Below the pieces are notes generated by a model. The model was not told the origin of the DNA. It worked only from the letters and a program-made list of their open reading frames with translations, and did not search any database. Below are positions 49,061-61,000 of a DNA stretch of 64,000 nucleotides, one piece after another. Both the position numbers and the translations under genes were made by a program. The first letter of the stretch is position 1; each line of letters begins with the position of its first letter. The DNA is from Diploscapter coronatus (Eukaryota; Nematoda; Chromadorea; Rhabditida; Rhabditidae), in contig OZ038422.1 in NCBI GenBank assembly GCA_964036155.1, positions 7,835,201 through 7,899,200 on the forward strand, given 5' to 3'.

Positions 49061-50059
49061 TAAGGGAACTACTACGGCGTCTTGAAAGTTTCCGTAAGTC
49101 CTTGAACGGTAAGAATAATGGAACTTGAGAATGTTTTGTGATAGCACAGGAATGAATGAACTTCAGCTTCAATTTGAATGTCGTCTTTGAAGCCAGCATT
49201 AACATGGATTAGAGATACGTTTCGTAGTTTGATATGGCGAGGACCATGTGAAAAATTAAAAATCGATTTGTGAATTATTGAGATTTTAGATTGAGTGTGC
49301 AATAAAATGTAAAAAAAATCAATCTTTGAAACTTGATGCCAATGATATTTGGATCGGTTTGTCAACATTGCAACTTGATTATACCCAAACAGAAGAAAAT
49401 TTTGAGAATCTAGTGACTTTTTTTTAATAATAACGCAAATTTTTTTATTAAAATTACATTATTTACCTCTTATATATAATTTCATTTTCAAATATAATCA
49501 TCTATTCCATTGACAATTATTTGATGCTCACCATTTAGCTTCTTGACTACATTAGATCTTTACTTTCAGACATTATGCAAAGTTATTGCTTGTTGAATTT
49601 GCTCGTTGATAAGCAAAAGAAACTGATAGTCACAATAAGAGAATGGCAGCAGATAATTGTTAAAAGTCTTCTCTCTCGTTCGGACGCACTTTTTCAGATG
49701 AATTTATTAGAAAATCGGATATTTTTCGTGTTTCGCTAGACAGTTTTTTGTGAATTGGCGATGAATTCCTCGGTCCACAAGACAATCATTTGATACTAAT
49801 GAACCTATTCGATGGTAAACACATAAAAATGCATAGAAAATGTGAAGTTACAATTGGTAAGTTCAGAAATCCCATATATTTCGAATTTACAGTCATGGGA
49901 CTATTTTATCATAGACTGATGCGTAAATTTTTATCACTTGGCTGATAGAATTGCCGATTTTAAAGGGAAAAATGAATAATTTTATTTATAGATCGTGCAA
50001 CTCATCTTTGTACCACAATTTCGAGCTTACAAACACAAATCTAACATGCATTTGGACAA

Positions 50060-50129
50060 GGACTGCGCAAAGTTGAAATTTTTTTTTTTTTTTAATTTCG
50101 AAGTCGAAATTGAAGTTTAGCGCAGTCCC
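50060..50129. repeat. Foldback element with GGACTGC arms
   Basis: GGACTGCGCAAAGTTGAAAT on the left pairs with AAATTGAAGTTTAGCGCAGT on the right around a T-rich loop. The arm start resembles that of the element at 2870-2923 (AGGACTGC). Confidence 0.62.
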
Positions 50130-53100
50130 ATTTTGGATTGAATAAAAAATTGAATACATATTTTCCCATATATATCCTAACGCAAATAGTTTGCTTTTTA
50201 TAACTCTTCAATCTTCAAAGTATGTAGTTTTCCTTCTGATCAGACTTTTGTTGTAAACTGTTTGCGTCAATATTGGGCATCGATCATTTTGTAATGAATT
50301 CCAATAATGTGTCTTCTTTTGTACGCCGATTTCTGCATTTGCATTCAGATTATGTTCAAAGGTAAAATAAATAAAACAACAAAACGGTTTTGGCATTGAC
50401 TCTTGAAAGGGCGTAGGCTTATTTGTGAGAAATCGCTTTATTCTTTATTCATTTTGCATGATTAAATCAAATTAGCAATTTGACAGAAATTCGAAAAAAA
50501 AAAGAATTGGTTGCCATCAATCTGATTTTGATACTGAATGCTGAAATGGCAGTGATATGAAAAGAGAAAATAGTGAAGAAGAAGAAAAAATTGGAATCTC
50601 ACAAGTTCATTGCTTCATTCTTCTATCCATTCTTTTTCTTCTCTTTCATCTTCCTATTCTCGGCAGTTTGTACACGCCAGTACAACAGAATCGACCTTGA
50701 AACTCTGCCCATTTCATTTAATGAAATGATGAAAGTAGAGAAAATTAATGTAAAAACAAAAATCGGAGGAAAAGATGGAGAATGAGCGAACTATGACTGT
50801 CCAGCAAAATAAAAAAGAATCGGGGAGATTGCGCTCGGAAACTAACGATGTCCGGTTTCAGTTGTCCCTTCATCTCTCAAAAATGTCCCCCGAACAGTGA
50901 AACCACGGCCCCTCCCTCGTCCGAACTGACAAACTGAACTGAAATTAGATAAAAATCGACGACACCGGTTTCGAGAAATTACGACCGACCAATGCCATTT
51001 TATCATCGGAAAGAGGGACTGAGAAGAATTTCGGGAAAAATCTAAGAAATGGAAATGGATTTTGTTGAAACCGGCAGACATTTTAGACTGACTGAAGGAT
51101 TTGTTACATTAAACTATTTATTAGTCACAAAATTAAAGTGGATAAAAAACTGGAAAAAGAGAAAATGGGTATTTTGAGTGAAATCAAATTGCAAACTACC
51201 AGCAGTTTTAAAATTCTGAATCGGTAATTGTACCAACATAGTCTCATTGTTCATCCAGTCATTTTCAATAACATCGTACCGGTTCATATTTAAACTTTTG
51301 ATATGGTGTTTGCAATCCTATGTTAGTGCCCTAAAGTATGAATAATGCTAAAAAAATTCTTGTAAATGAAGATCGGCTTATAAATTGCAGAAAGTCACTC
51401 GCGGTGCAACTTGAGTACGAAAATTCGCAATGCATATTATTAGACCCGTTGGAAGAACAAAAGACACATTGACGAAATTGCCGAATTTTTGTGAAGGCAA
51501 TTGATATTTTTCCTCCATTGCAATGAATATGAATAATAAAGTCTAGTTTTTGTTATCTATTTCTGCATCATCAGTATATCAAGTATTCTTCTTATTTTTT
51601 GTTTCAATTTCAAAACTCTGCACATATTTCACTCAAAGTTTTTCATATCAATTTCATGCTTGAACATTATGAATAATTTTATTGATTGACGGACTCTTCT
51701 CTTGAATATGTTATATTTTTGCCATGTTATAAGAAGAAAATGAATGACGTAACAAAGATGTTGAGCTTCTAAAATAAAGGAAAATGAAATTGACACTGCT
51801 ACATACAATAAAACAAGGTCGAACATTTGATGGATCGACAGATGAAAAGAGTAGAGCTGAAAAATAACGAGGAATGTTTTGCAGTAAAACGGCAGAGGTG
51901 AATTACAGGAAGATTGGAATTGGAATTTTATTGCCAACAGCAAAAAGTGGAACTTCGGGCTGGTATAGTTTGGGTTGAAATAACGGGATCGTAAGAAATA
52001 ATTGAAAAATCTGGAAGATAGTTTAAAATGAAATTGTTTGCGGGGTTAAGAAAATGGTATTAATAAGTTTGTTAGAAATATGAGAATATGGGAATTTATG
52101 TACAAATTTTAGATGCAATATAATAAAGATCGTGAAAATTGGATCTTTATTTAAAAAAAAAAAAAAAAAAACTAAGCGATTTTATTGTCATGTTTGGATT
52201 GGAGATTGAAGAATAACGAATGTCAGAAATTGAAGTTGAAGTTTGACTTTTCCACTGAATGGGGTGCATTCTGATAAGATGCGATGAAAAATTTAGGATT
52301 GGTAAAAGTTAAATCAGGGTTATTTTCCGAAAAAATATTCCTCCTCTTCATTCAAACAATTTCGTGCATAATTTTATTCAAATTTATATCTTTTCACTTT
52401 TTGTCGTCCATTGATGTGCAGAATTTTGCATTATAGATTTTTTCAAACCTTTAATTTCATTCGACCATCACTTCACGATATGCGTAATTTGAGTTGATTT
52501 GGTATGTGTTTTCTTTAATTCAATAGTTTTTCGTGCGATTCTTGGCCATTCTCTAAAGTTACAACCGATTTATTTATTCACTCTTCTTTTTTATAACTAA
52601 TAATAATCGTCATCATTAAAGTATTCTTTTCAAGAATCAAGATGATCGCCAATGGGCATTTTTCTTTCCCCCTTCTCTCAAGTCAGTAACCAGTTTGTTT
52701 CACTCGTTCTCCCTAACTTTGTGTCTTTGTCGTGCCACTTTTTCTTTTTTACTCACGAATTTCTTATTCCATCTTTCGACTTCAAAGCACAGTTGGAAGT
52801 TTTGAAATCCCATAAAAATCTCCTGCTATTGCCTCAACAAAACAGTCAAACTGACTCAATCTATAAACATTTACCATCTCACATCCTTTGTTATGCCACC
52901 AATTTTAAAAAGTAAAAAGTTAAAAAAAAAAAATGAGAGAAAAATGCTTAAAAAATGATGATGAATAGACAAATAAAATCGTCGAAATTTAGAAAATGTC
53001 AAATTTTGTGCATTGAAGTTACTATCTGTATAAAACAAATCAAATGTTGAGTAAATGTGATTTTGATGAAAATATGCAGATAATTGAGATCTTGACGCAA

Positions 53101-54838
53101 CTTATGCCGATCTCTCGATCTCTAACAATGAGACGTGTAAAATGAACATCCATAAAATGATTTTGTTATTCTGTTAGCAATCGTAATAGGCATTGCTATC
53201 CAAGAATTTTCCCGGCGCATTTTGAAATATGCATCTTTCAGATACGGTATTTATGAAAAGTCGATTTAATACATCATTTTGAAATGTTCCATCGTTATTT
53301 TTCGACTTTTTAAAATTTATTTTTGCTCGTTATTTTTATTTTGACCGCGACCTATATTCTCGAATTTTATAAATGAACACAATGACGCAAAAATTAACAT
53401 TCAAGCATGCAGTAAAACAACAAAATATTCTATTTCTAAAAGTATATTTTACCGGAATATTTAAATTTATTCAACTGCAAATTGCTTGATTTCATTTTTA
53501 CTTCCGTGATTCAAATAGAGTTTCAAGATGGTACTTTACATTTGAGAACATGATCCATGAAAATAATAAGGAAGTACAATATTTATTTGTCGTGCTATGC
53601 TTAAAAATCGCCCACATTGACCTGTACAACCGGTATATAAGCTGAAACTCAAACAATGTGCACCTCATTCAGGAACAATGGAGTAATTTAACTTTAAAAT
53701 TGATAACATGCAATGATAAGTTTACTTGCTTTGGGATTGAGCTATCGAAATGACAAGTTTAGATGCAAAATTATCAATGTATTATCACTGCTAACCCTAG
53801 AAAATCCTAAAATTTCACGCCTCTCGTGTTCCGTGTTTGCTATTTTTTGCTCGTACGATAATGCAACGTCCGTCTTATGCTCTACTGGATTAATTCTATG
53901 AAACCGGAGTAAATTTTTCGGATTTTATCGTTTTAATTCCTGTTGGTGTGTAAAACTGCAAATACTTAACTAATAACATAATGCCATGGTTTTAGTTATT
54001 TTTTAGCACTCATAAATTGACTTTTATCATTGATTTTCTTCTTAGCTGTTAATTTTTATAGTAAACTCTGCGATATTTTAACACCCACATTGTCAATTTT
54101 TAAAACCTTTGTGTTTGTGGGAGTACGTAAGTAGTTTATCTATCAGTAGAGTATATAGTTTAAAATGGTTCTTAATGCATTTTTATTATTTATAGCGGAA
54201 TTGGGATTCAATTCTCTATTACACACTTTGACATTATTTCTACAGTGCTGTGCTATCCCTTTTCTTTTTTAGAAGATCCTCTAAAAATTGATTTTTTTTT
54301 CTAAATATATAAGATTTATTTAAAGTCTTTCGTTTATTCTATCGCAAATATTTTTAAAATACTTTTTTGGATGAGAAATAATTTTAAGACAATACAAAGA
54401 TAAGAAAAAAGTTAATCAATTTTCCTCAAAAAGTGATGTCGTACGGAAAGTGTTCTATACAAATTTTATCCTTAGAATCAGCTTCTCTCAAATGTAAAAT
54501 CACGATTCTTCCGAGTTCTTTTCATGAAATTGTTGTGGATCATTAAAGTGCAAATAGTAACTTCTTTCCACTCAAATAGGGAGATTATGAATAGTCCTTG
54601 CAAAATTTTAGCTTTTGTTATTTTTAAATTATGCCAGACAATTCTGCTGCATAGTAAGTGTATGCTTATTCTCGTTTCTTTGTTAAATTGACATTAGAAC
54701 ATGGAATTATCAAGGCTTAGCGACAGTATTCAACACAACTTTCGTAAAGATTTCGACCATTTGCACTTGTATCACCAACTGCATTTTTCATTTCTTCCTT
54801 TTAGTTTTAAAATTTATCCAGTTTATAGAGCTTTAGAA

Positions 54839-55550
54839 ATGAAAGTTCAATTTTTTCACATCCTTCTTCGATGTCTGTATTGCATAATGATAGTCGTAAA
54901 TTCACTATCTGCTAGGCCTGAACATAAGATACGGTAGGTAAAATAAAGGAAGCCGCATGATATGTTTTTAAATGATTTTTCATTTTTTCTCGAAGTTACA
55001 TGTCGTTTTAGTAAATCTGATATGCAACCACGAGTAATTACTGGATTTGGATTTGTAAGTACAGCAGGAAAAATCGCGCTAAACTCGGGGAAAGCGCTAA
55101 CTGGGTTGAAAGTTGGAGTGAGCATTCATTGTTTACCTTTTATATAGAAAATATATGATTTTCAGATACATAATGGCCTTGATTATGAAATTGAAGTGTC
55201 GTGTTATTCAAGGATCATAAATTGGAAGCATACACAAAATTTGAAGCCAAACGAATGGTTTCTATTTGATTTTAGTAAGATTGTCACTGACATAAATCTC
55301 ATTCCATGTAATTTTAGATACTGACGTTACGAAATATGAAGTTTTTTCGTGCAAAATTAACAACGAGAAGTAAACTTTTGAATTAGTTGATCTTCACTTT
55401 GTCAAATTTAGATGTGGCGTTCACTGGCAAGTGTACAAGGGGTGGTTAGGAAATCGGTTTTGGTACATCAAACCATTTGGGATTTATTTGGGAACCGCTG
55501 ACGGAACGATTTTATTGCCATATCTCACTCACCGATTTGAACGAAACTGA
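54839..55550 (+). CDS. Secreted protein resembling plant self-incompatibility S1 family
   Basis: Five exons in phase: 54839-54933, 55012-55117, 55166-55274, 55318-55369 and 55412-55550, giving 166 residues. The ATG lies two bases after a gctttag acceptor. Residues 1-26 are a signal peptide (ILLRCLYCIMIVVNSLSA). The mature part reads VGIHNGLDYEIEVSCYS, then NLKPNEWFLFDFN, then VFSCKI and VHWQVYKG. The order of a V-x-I-x-N-x-L strand, a Cys followed by Ser, a hydrophobic F-x-F strand and an FxC strand is the pattern of the S1 fold (PF05938) as I know it. The role in a nematode is unknown. Homology is inferred from the pattern only; the gene structure is firmer than the family. Confidence 0.68.
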
Positions 55551-58060
55551 GTCTCAAATTTCAGAAAAGGAAGTTGTGTTGTCATATGTTCTTTGAGAAA
55601 ATAGACAATCAATGTTAAAGACTTGGCATAAAATTTTTACATCAAGAAAGTGACACTAATATTCGGATTCTTCGTACCTGAAAGTGCTAGTAGAGTCACT
55701 TTCCCATGTGAAAATATTATTTACCAAGTCATGCTCCATTTTCTCAGAATCCACGTTATATACGAATAAAGATTTCATTGAGAAACCCGCGAAAGCCTCT
55801 AGTTTCGAGTTCCTGCATTCTGTCTAATGCTTGATTTAATTTTTGAGAGCATTTTTATTCTTCCGCTACAATATTTCCTTTTCAGCAGCAATTCGTCTAG
55901 CTGCACGAATATGAACAAGTCTGGAATGCAGGTTACATTACAGGCCTACGAGCGTATTCATACCATCTTGTAGATAAATACGTAGTCGTACTCACTTGTA
56001 GGCTATTGTAAATGGACAAATGGTCGTTCCCAGTTCTAAAGACCTTAAGTTTTTAGCCATTTTCGCCTATATTAACTTCGAGAAAAAATTACAGTCCAAT
56101 ACAAGTTGTACATTCTTGTATAGAAGCCTTCCCAAAAACGTTTGCTTTTTCGAGTCTCTCAAAATCTCTCCGTTTGAATACTCTCTTGCCTCTGTTGATC
56201 ATGTACATAATACAAAAATGAGAGTCCCTCCCTGATGACAGTGTGGTGTAGCGAATAGTGGGTTTTTCCTATCTTGAACGATAAGCTAGAGATTTTTAAA
56301 AATGTAAAATGAGGCGTAGAAAATATCGAAAAAGTAAACTTTCTGGGAAAAGGGCATTCGCTTATAAAATGCTACAGACCTAATAGCTTGTTGCTGAGTT
56401 GATCTGATTATCTGTTTCTTTTCAAATATCAATAGTTATTTAATTGATCCCTCATTCACTCAGTCGATTTTCGGATTTCCTCTCTTCATCGCCTATCTTT
56501 TCACTTTTTTTATTGTTGATATCGTGTTTGTATCTGTTCTCTTGATTTGCCCGCTATTTCACTCATTCTGCATGCCTTTGTGCCATCGACGGGGTTTAGA
56601 GAAACGTAGATGTTACAGCAGAAGGGTAGAGGAGATAAGAGAAGAGAAGCTGCAGGATCTGCTTCGACTTGAGCTTCTCTTTCAGGCAGTCAGACTCGAC
56701 ACCCACGCGGATTCGGCTTCCCTCTGCACCTCTATCCGATTTTTGCCAGCTGTTGCTTGGAATCCCCTATCTCCATTCTATGAATGCCATGAAACTCCTC
56801 ATTCTTTCTCTCACTCCCATATTCTCTCACGATTTTCTGCTCCTCTAATTCGCCTTTCATCGTTTTTTGTAGACTTCTCGTTGTTTCGTGCACCGCTCAA
56901 ATGGCAATCGATAATCAATAGAGATTCTAGAAGTTAACACGGTTTGAAATGAAGAAAATGCAATTTAAAGTAGCTGAAAATCGTCAATATTAGAAATCGT
57001 GAGTAATGGCTTGTAGACAATGATTTTTGCAATGAGTTTTATTTACTCGTCGAGCACTTGAAATAAGGCCATACAAGAGTGGAAATTTGACATGTCGAAA
57101 TAGTTACACTAAACGCGCCAAACTGATAATGATAGTAGATGGGATCATTTAGAATAACAATGATAGGTCTTACGAAAAACACCATTATAAGAGAAATCAT
57201 AGAATAAAATATGAAAACATGATAAAGTAAGAGTGCCTAGAAAATTTCGAACATAACAAGAAATGAAAATGGAATAGATTCGTGTATTCAAGGCAACTCA
57301 TTACTTTAGAGAAATGTGCAAATGTCAGCGCATTTTTGTGCAATTTTTCGTTTTTTTCGGTGGCAGCAGCAGCAAGTTTCAGATGGTAGAAAACGAATTT
57401 CTGATCTTACAATTTTCACGTGGATGATACGATTTCAGATGTCATCGCGCTATTTCTGATGGTCTTTCTAATGTAAGGGAAATTTTGACGATTCAAAATT
57501 CGAATCGCAAATTCGCCAGATTTCAGATGGTAGAAGCGAACAATGTGATTAATGATAAATGCAAATAATATAATTCAAAGACATACGAGAAAAATTCGAT
57601 CGACTAAAAATGCAGAGAGAATTATTACGATAAAATTCGATCGCTAATCAAGTCTACTTATTGGAGGAAAAATCAAACGGGCGAGAATTTTATTATGCAA
57701 ATAATAAAACTGCGGATGTTTTGAAAGAATGCGTGCTTCAAAACAATTGCAAACATAGAAAATTAGAAAATTTCGAAAAGAAGAGAATAAACGAGACTAG
57801 AGTTTAGGCGATGAAAATGAGCACAAGAGCAGAAAAACGTTATGGGATATTACGCTTCACGATATTATGAATGAGGGCTCCTAAAATTTGTACAATTTTA
57901 ATTCTTATGCCGTCATTGATAATATCGTTAACGTGCAAATGAACCAATTAACCAAATATACAAGCGGCGACGGGATTTTCTGTGATTTTTTCCTGTAAAT
58001 AGATATAGTTGAATGACGAATGCATGAATTATCGAGTTTCCATCAACATCCCAATACGCT
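55551..58060. other. Intergenic with inverted and direct repeats
   Basis: No gene supported between the S1-like gene (+) and the paramyosin 3' end (-). An inverted repeat spans about 55648-55705 (AGAAAGTGAC / GTCACTTTC) and another 55935-56010 (CATTACAGGCCTAC / GTAGGCTATTGTAA, imperfect). TTTCAGATGGTAGAA occurs at 57377-57391 and 57521-57535. Confidence 0.45.
57377..57535. repeat. Direct repeat TTTCAGATGGTAGAA
   Basis: Two exact 15-base copies 144 bp apart, with weaker TTTCAGATG and TTTCTGATGG versions between them. Confidence 0.55.
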
Positions 58061-61000
58061 TCAATAATCATCGTCCGTAACGTAGATCTGAAATGTCCAT
58101 GTTAAAATAGGAGTTTTAGAGTGCTAATAAAGAGCGATATTGGAGTGACTTTAGAAGGAGCATTCAATTATTGTTGCGGGTAAAGAGGAAAGTTATTATT
58201 TCATGTGGTTTGTATACCAAAATTTAAAAGTCCTCGTCTAGATTTAGCTGGAAATCAATTCATGTTGGATGATTCGACCGAATTCAACTCCACACTTACC
58301 TTGGATGATGATTTTCCGCCAACAACACTCGAGCGGTGCTTGGCTCGGATGAGGTGGAGACTGGATTCGGCCTGGTCGGCACGGCCCTCGGCATCCTCCA
58401 ATTCGTGCTGGTATCGTCGGACGCGTTGCAAGTTCTGCATCGTCACTGCCTCCTACAATAAGAATGATCATGCCTTTACGTCTTTCTTGTTGTACTGACC
58501 GCTTCCGAAAGTTGCCTCTTCTGGATGTTGAGTTTCTCGAGGAGTCTGTCGGCAGTATCTTGAGCCATGACGTAGTTCTTGTGCTCTTCGTCGACCAATT
58601 GCTGGACTTCCTTGATTCTCCTGTCCTTCTTGCGCAGAGCATTCTGGGTTTCCTTGTGTCTGCAAATTGGTTAGTAGTCGACAATCTAGTAAAATATTTT
58701 AGAGCTCTTGTTTACCTGCGGGTTTCCTCATCGAGGGCGGTTTCCAAATCACGGATGCGGGTCTCGAGTTTAGCGATGACGCGCTTGCCACCCAACAGAG
58801 CAGCAGCTTCGGCTTCCTGGATCTGGACCTGGAGCTGTTTGACTTGTTCCTCGAGGGATTTCCTGAGAGCATCGATCTTCATCGAGTGCTCCTGCTCCTC
58901 GTGCAGCTGTTCGACGGCGCGGGCAGCGTCGGCCAGAGCCCGGTTGGCTCGCTCATCGGCGGCGTGCAATTCCTTGGTCACCTCGTCCAAATCGGCCTGA
59001 GCGGTCGACAGCTCGGTCTCGAGCTTGTTCTTGATCGAGGTGAGGTTGTTGTTGATGGCAGTGAGGTCGGAGATTCTGGAAAAGGTTTGATATGACCATT
59101 TATTACAGGCAATATGATTTCTTACCTGCCATTAGCCTCTTCCAGGTCGATTTCGGCCTGTTTGCGGGCGCGGATGGCATTGTCGAGAGCGGTCTTGGCC
59201 TCCTCGAGTTCGGCAGAGAGGGCGGCGACCTAGAAATGACCATCAAATTATATTTTGTTTGGTAATTAAAGATTACCTTTCTCTGGGCAAGAGCATATTG
59301 GTCGAGCACTTGCTGGAGTTGTCTCTGGGTGTCTTCCAAAGAGGCCTGCAGAATCTTGAGCTGTTCGGACTGCTTCTTGATGGTCTTCTGGGCCTCGATG
59401 TTGGCACTGAAATTTTCAATTTAGTTTCAATGAAATATTATGTCGCCGAGTATTGTAGCCGTGCGACAAAAGAATTGCTCGCTGACGAAGGGTGCGAGTT
59501 TGAACTAATTTGAGCGAAACCAATGCTCATTTCTTTTCTTGCTATTCCTTTTCTTTTCTCCCTTGTTTCTGCTCTGAGCATTGGGTATCTCACAAATTTG
59601 CGCACTCTTGCCCACTTTGCATGCGAACAATTCTTTTTCATCCTACGCATACAAGAGTTCTAGATTAGCGGTGCATAGTTGCGAATAGTTTATAGTCTGG
59701 AATTCTCATTCATTTCAGAGAAAAGTAAGGTGTTTTGCCCTCTTTCTGAATCGCGGTTCTAGTGTGAAGAGAAAATCCTTCTAGCATGAAATATAAGCTA
59801 TACTTCTTCTAGCGAATTGCAAGAAATTGTGGAAGATTGAAATTCGTGGGAGAAATTTTATCCTACCGGTTGAGGTTGTCGACGGTCATCTCGAGTTCGG
59901 CAATCTCGGCCTGGTACTTCTTCTTGAGGCGCGAGATCTCGGCCTGAAAATCATCCATTATCGATATCGGACTGATTTTTTCATTGAATCTCGTGGAATT
60001 TATCCCTGTTGCATGGAAAATTTTGTTCAGCGAGCTAAGTAAATAGAAATTTTTTCATCGAATACTAGAATGAAAATGATAAACACGAGACATTGTACTA
60101 TCAGTTTGAATTCACAACAAATCGACAGTGCTCCTTGTCCATCAAAATTCTAGTTCATTTAGCAGGTCGCAATAAATTTCCGTCCACCTACCTTCATGCG
60201 CGCCTCCGCATCGGCGAGGGCAGCGGTGAGGCGGTCGATTTCGAATTGCATGTTCTTGCGGAGAGCCTCGAGTTCTTCCTCCTGCAAATGACATCAATCA
60301 CAGCTGGTTTGGATAGTAAATTTCCGACTTTCTCCTGGAGTCTTCTCTCCATTTCGATGCGGAGAGCCTGGAGTTCGGCGAGAGCTCTCTGAGCGCGGTT
60401 CTCGGCGTCTCTTCTCTGGGCGTCGGCCTCCTTGAGAGCGGTTTGGAGCTCTCTGATCTCTCCGGCCAGGCGGGCGTTCTCCAGATCCAGCTCGTGGAGC
60501 TTGCGGTTGGCATCGGCAAGAGCCTCCTTCGCCTCGTGCAGTTCGTCTGAAACCATTCATTGTGGCTCGTAGAAGTTTGGATGAATTTCAAAATGGCGTC
60601 TTACCGTGGAGCTTCTTGTTCTCGCGAGCGAGAGCTTCCTTCTGCTCCACGGCCTTCTCGTAGAGATGCTTCATCTTCTGCAACTCGGCATTGACTGCGC
60701 GCAGCTCGCGTTGGGCAGCCTCCAGTTCCACATTGAGTTCGTCGATGCGGACCTGAAAATTAAACCAGTTAGTACTTGTTGACTTGTTTTATTTTTGGGG
60801 TTTTGTTCGGAAGCTACGTTGAATCGCTATTGCTGACAACTGAAATAATACTTTTGGAAGGTTCAATGTAATCTTTTGGACTAGTTGAAATGATGTTTCA
60901 CAAATTCAGTTCAATCACCAGCAATTTTGTGATTTTGTTAGAAGATCGAGTTATTCTTGAAAGGATATGTATGCAGGAATTGGATATCGATCCATTAGTG

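Larger units (their letters stand above)
44930..54838. other. Ten-kilobase gene-poor interval
   Basis: No convincing exon chain on either strand. Open frames here have poor composition and no splice support. It contains a (CTTA)n repeat at 47752-47778, a 30-bp near-palindrome at 49031-49060, a foldback at 50060-50129 and an A run at 52151-52170. The left end holds the collagen promoter. At 54587-54652 a short frame with signal-peptide character (MNSPCKILAFVIFKLC, ending at a gtaagt donor) may be a leftover first exon. Confidence 0.5.

Noticed and set aside
49573..49950. Possible small multi-exon gene (MQSYCLLNLL..., NHLILMNLFDGKHIKMH)
   Set aside because: The pieces cannot be joined in frame without a stop codon in between.
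50842..51081. Minus-strand frame with an RGRGRGF patch
   Set aside because: Short, no splice or family support, surrounded by non-coding DNA.
56524..56937. 137-codon open frame in the S1-paramyosin gap
   Set aside because: Low-complexity Ser/Phe/Leu composition, no splice partners, no recognised motif.
58464..59000. 178-codon plus-strand open frame
   Set aside because: Shadow of the paramyosin coiled coil on the opposite strand.
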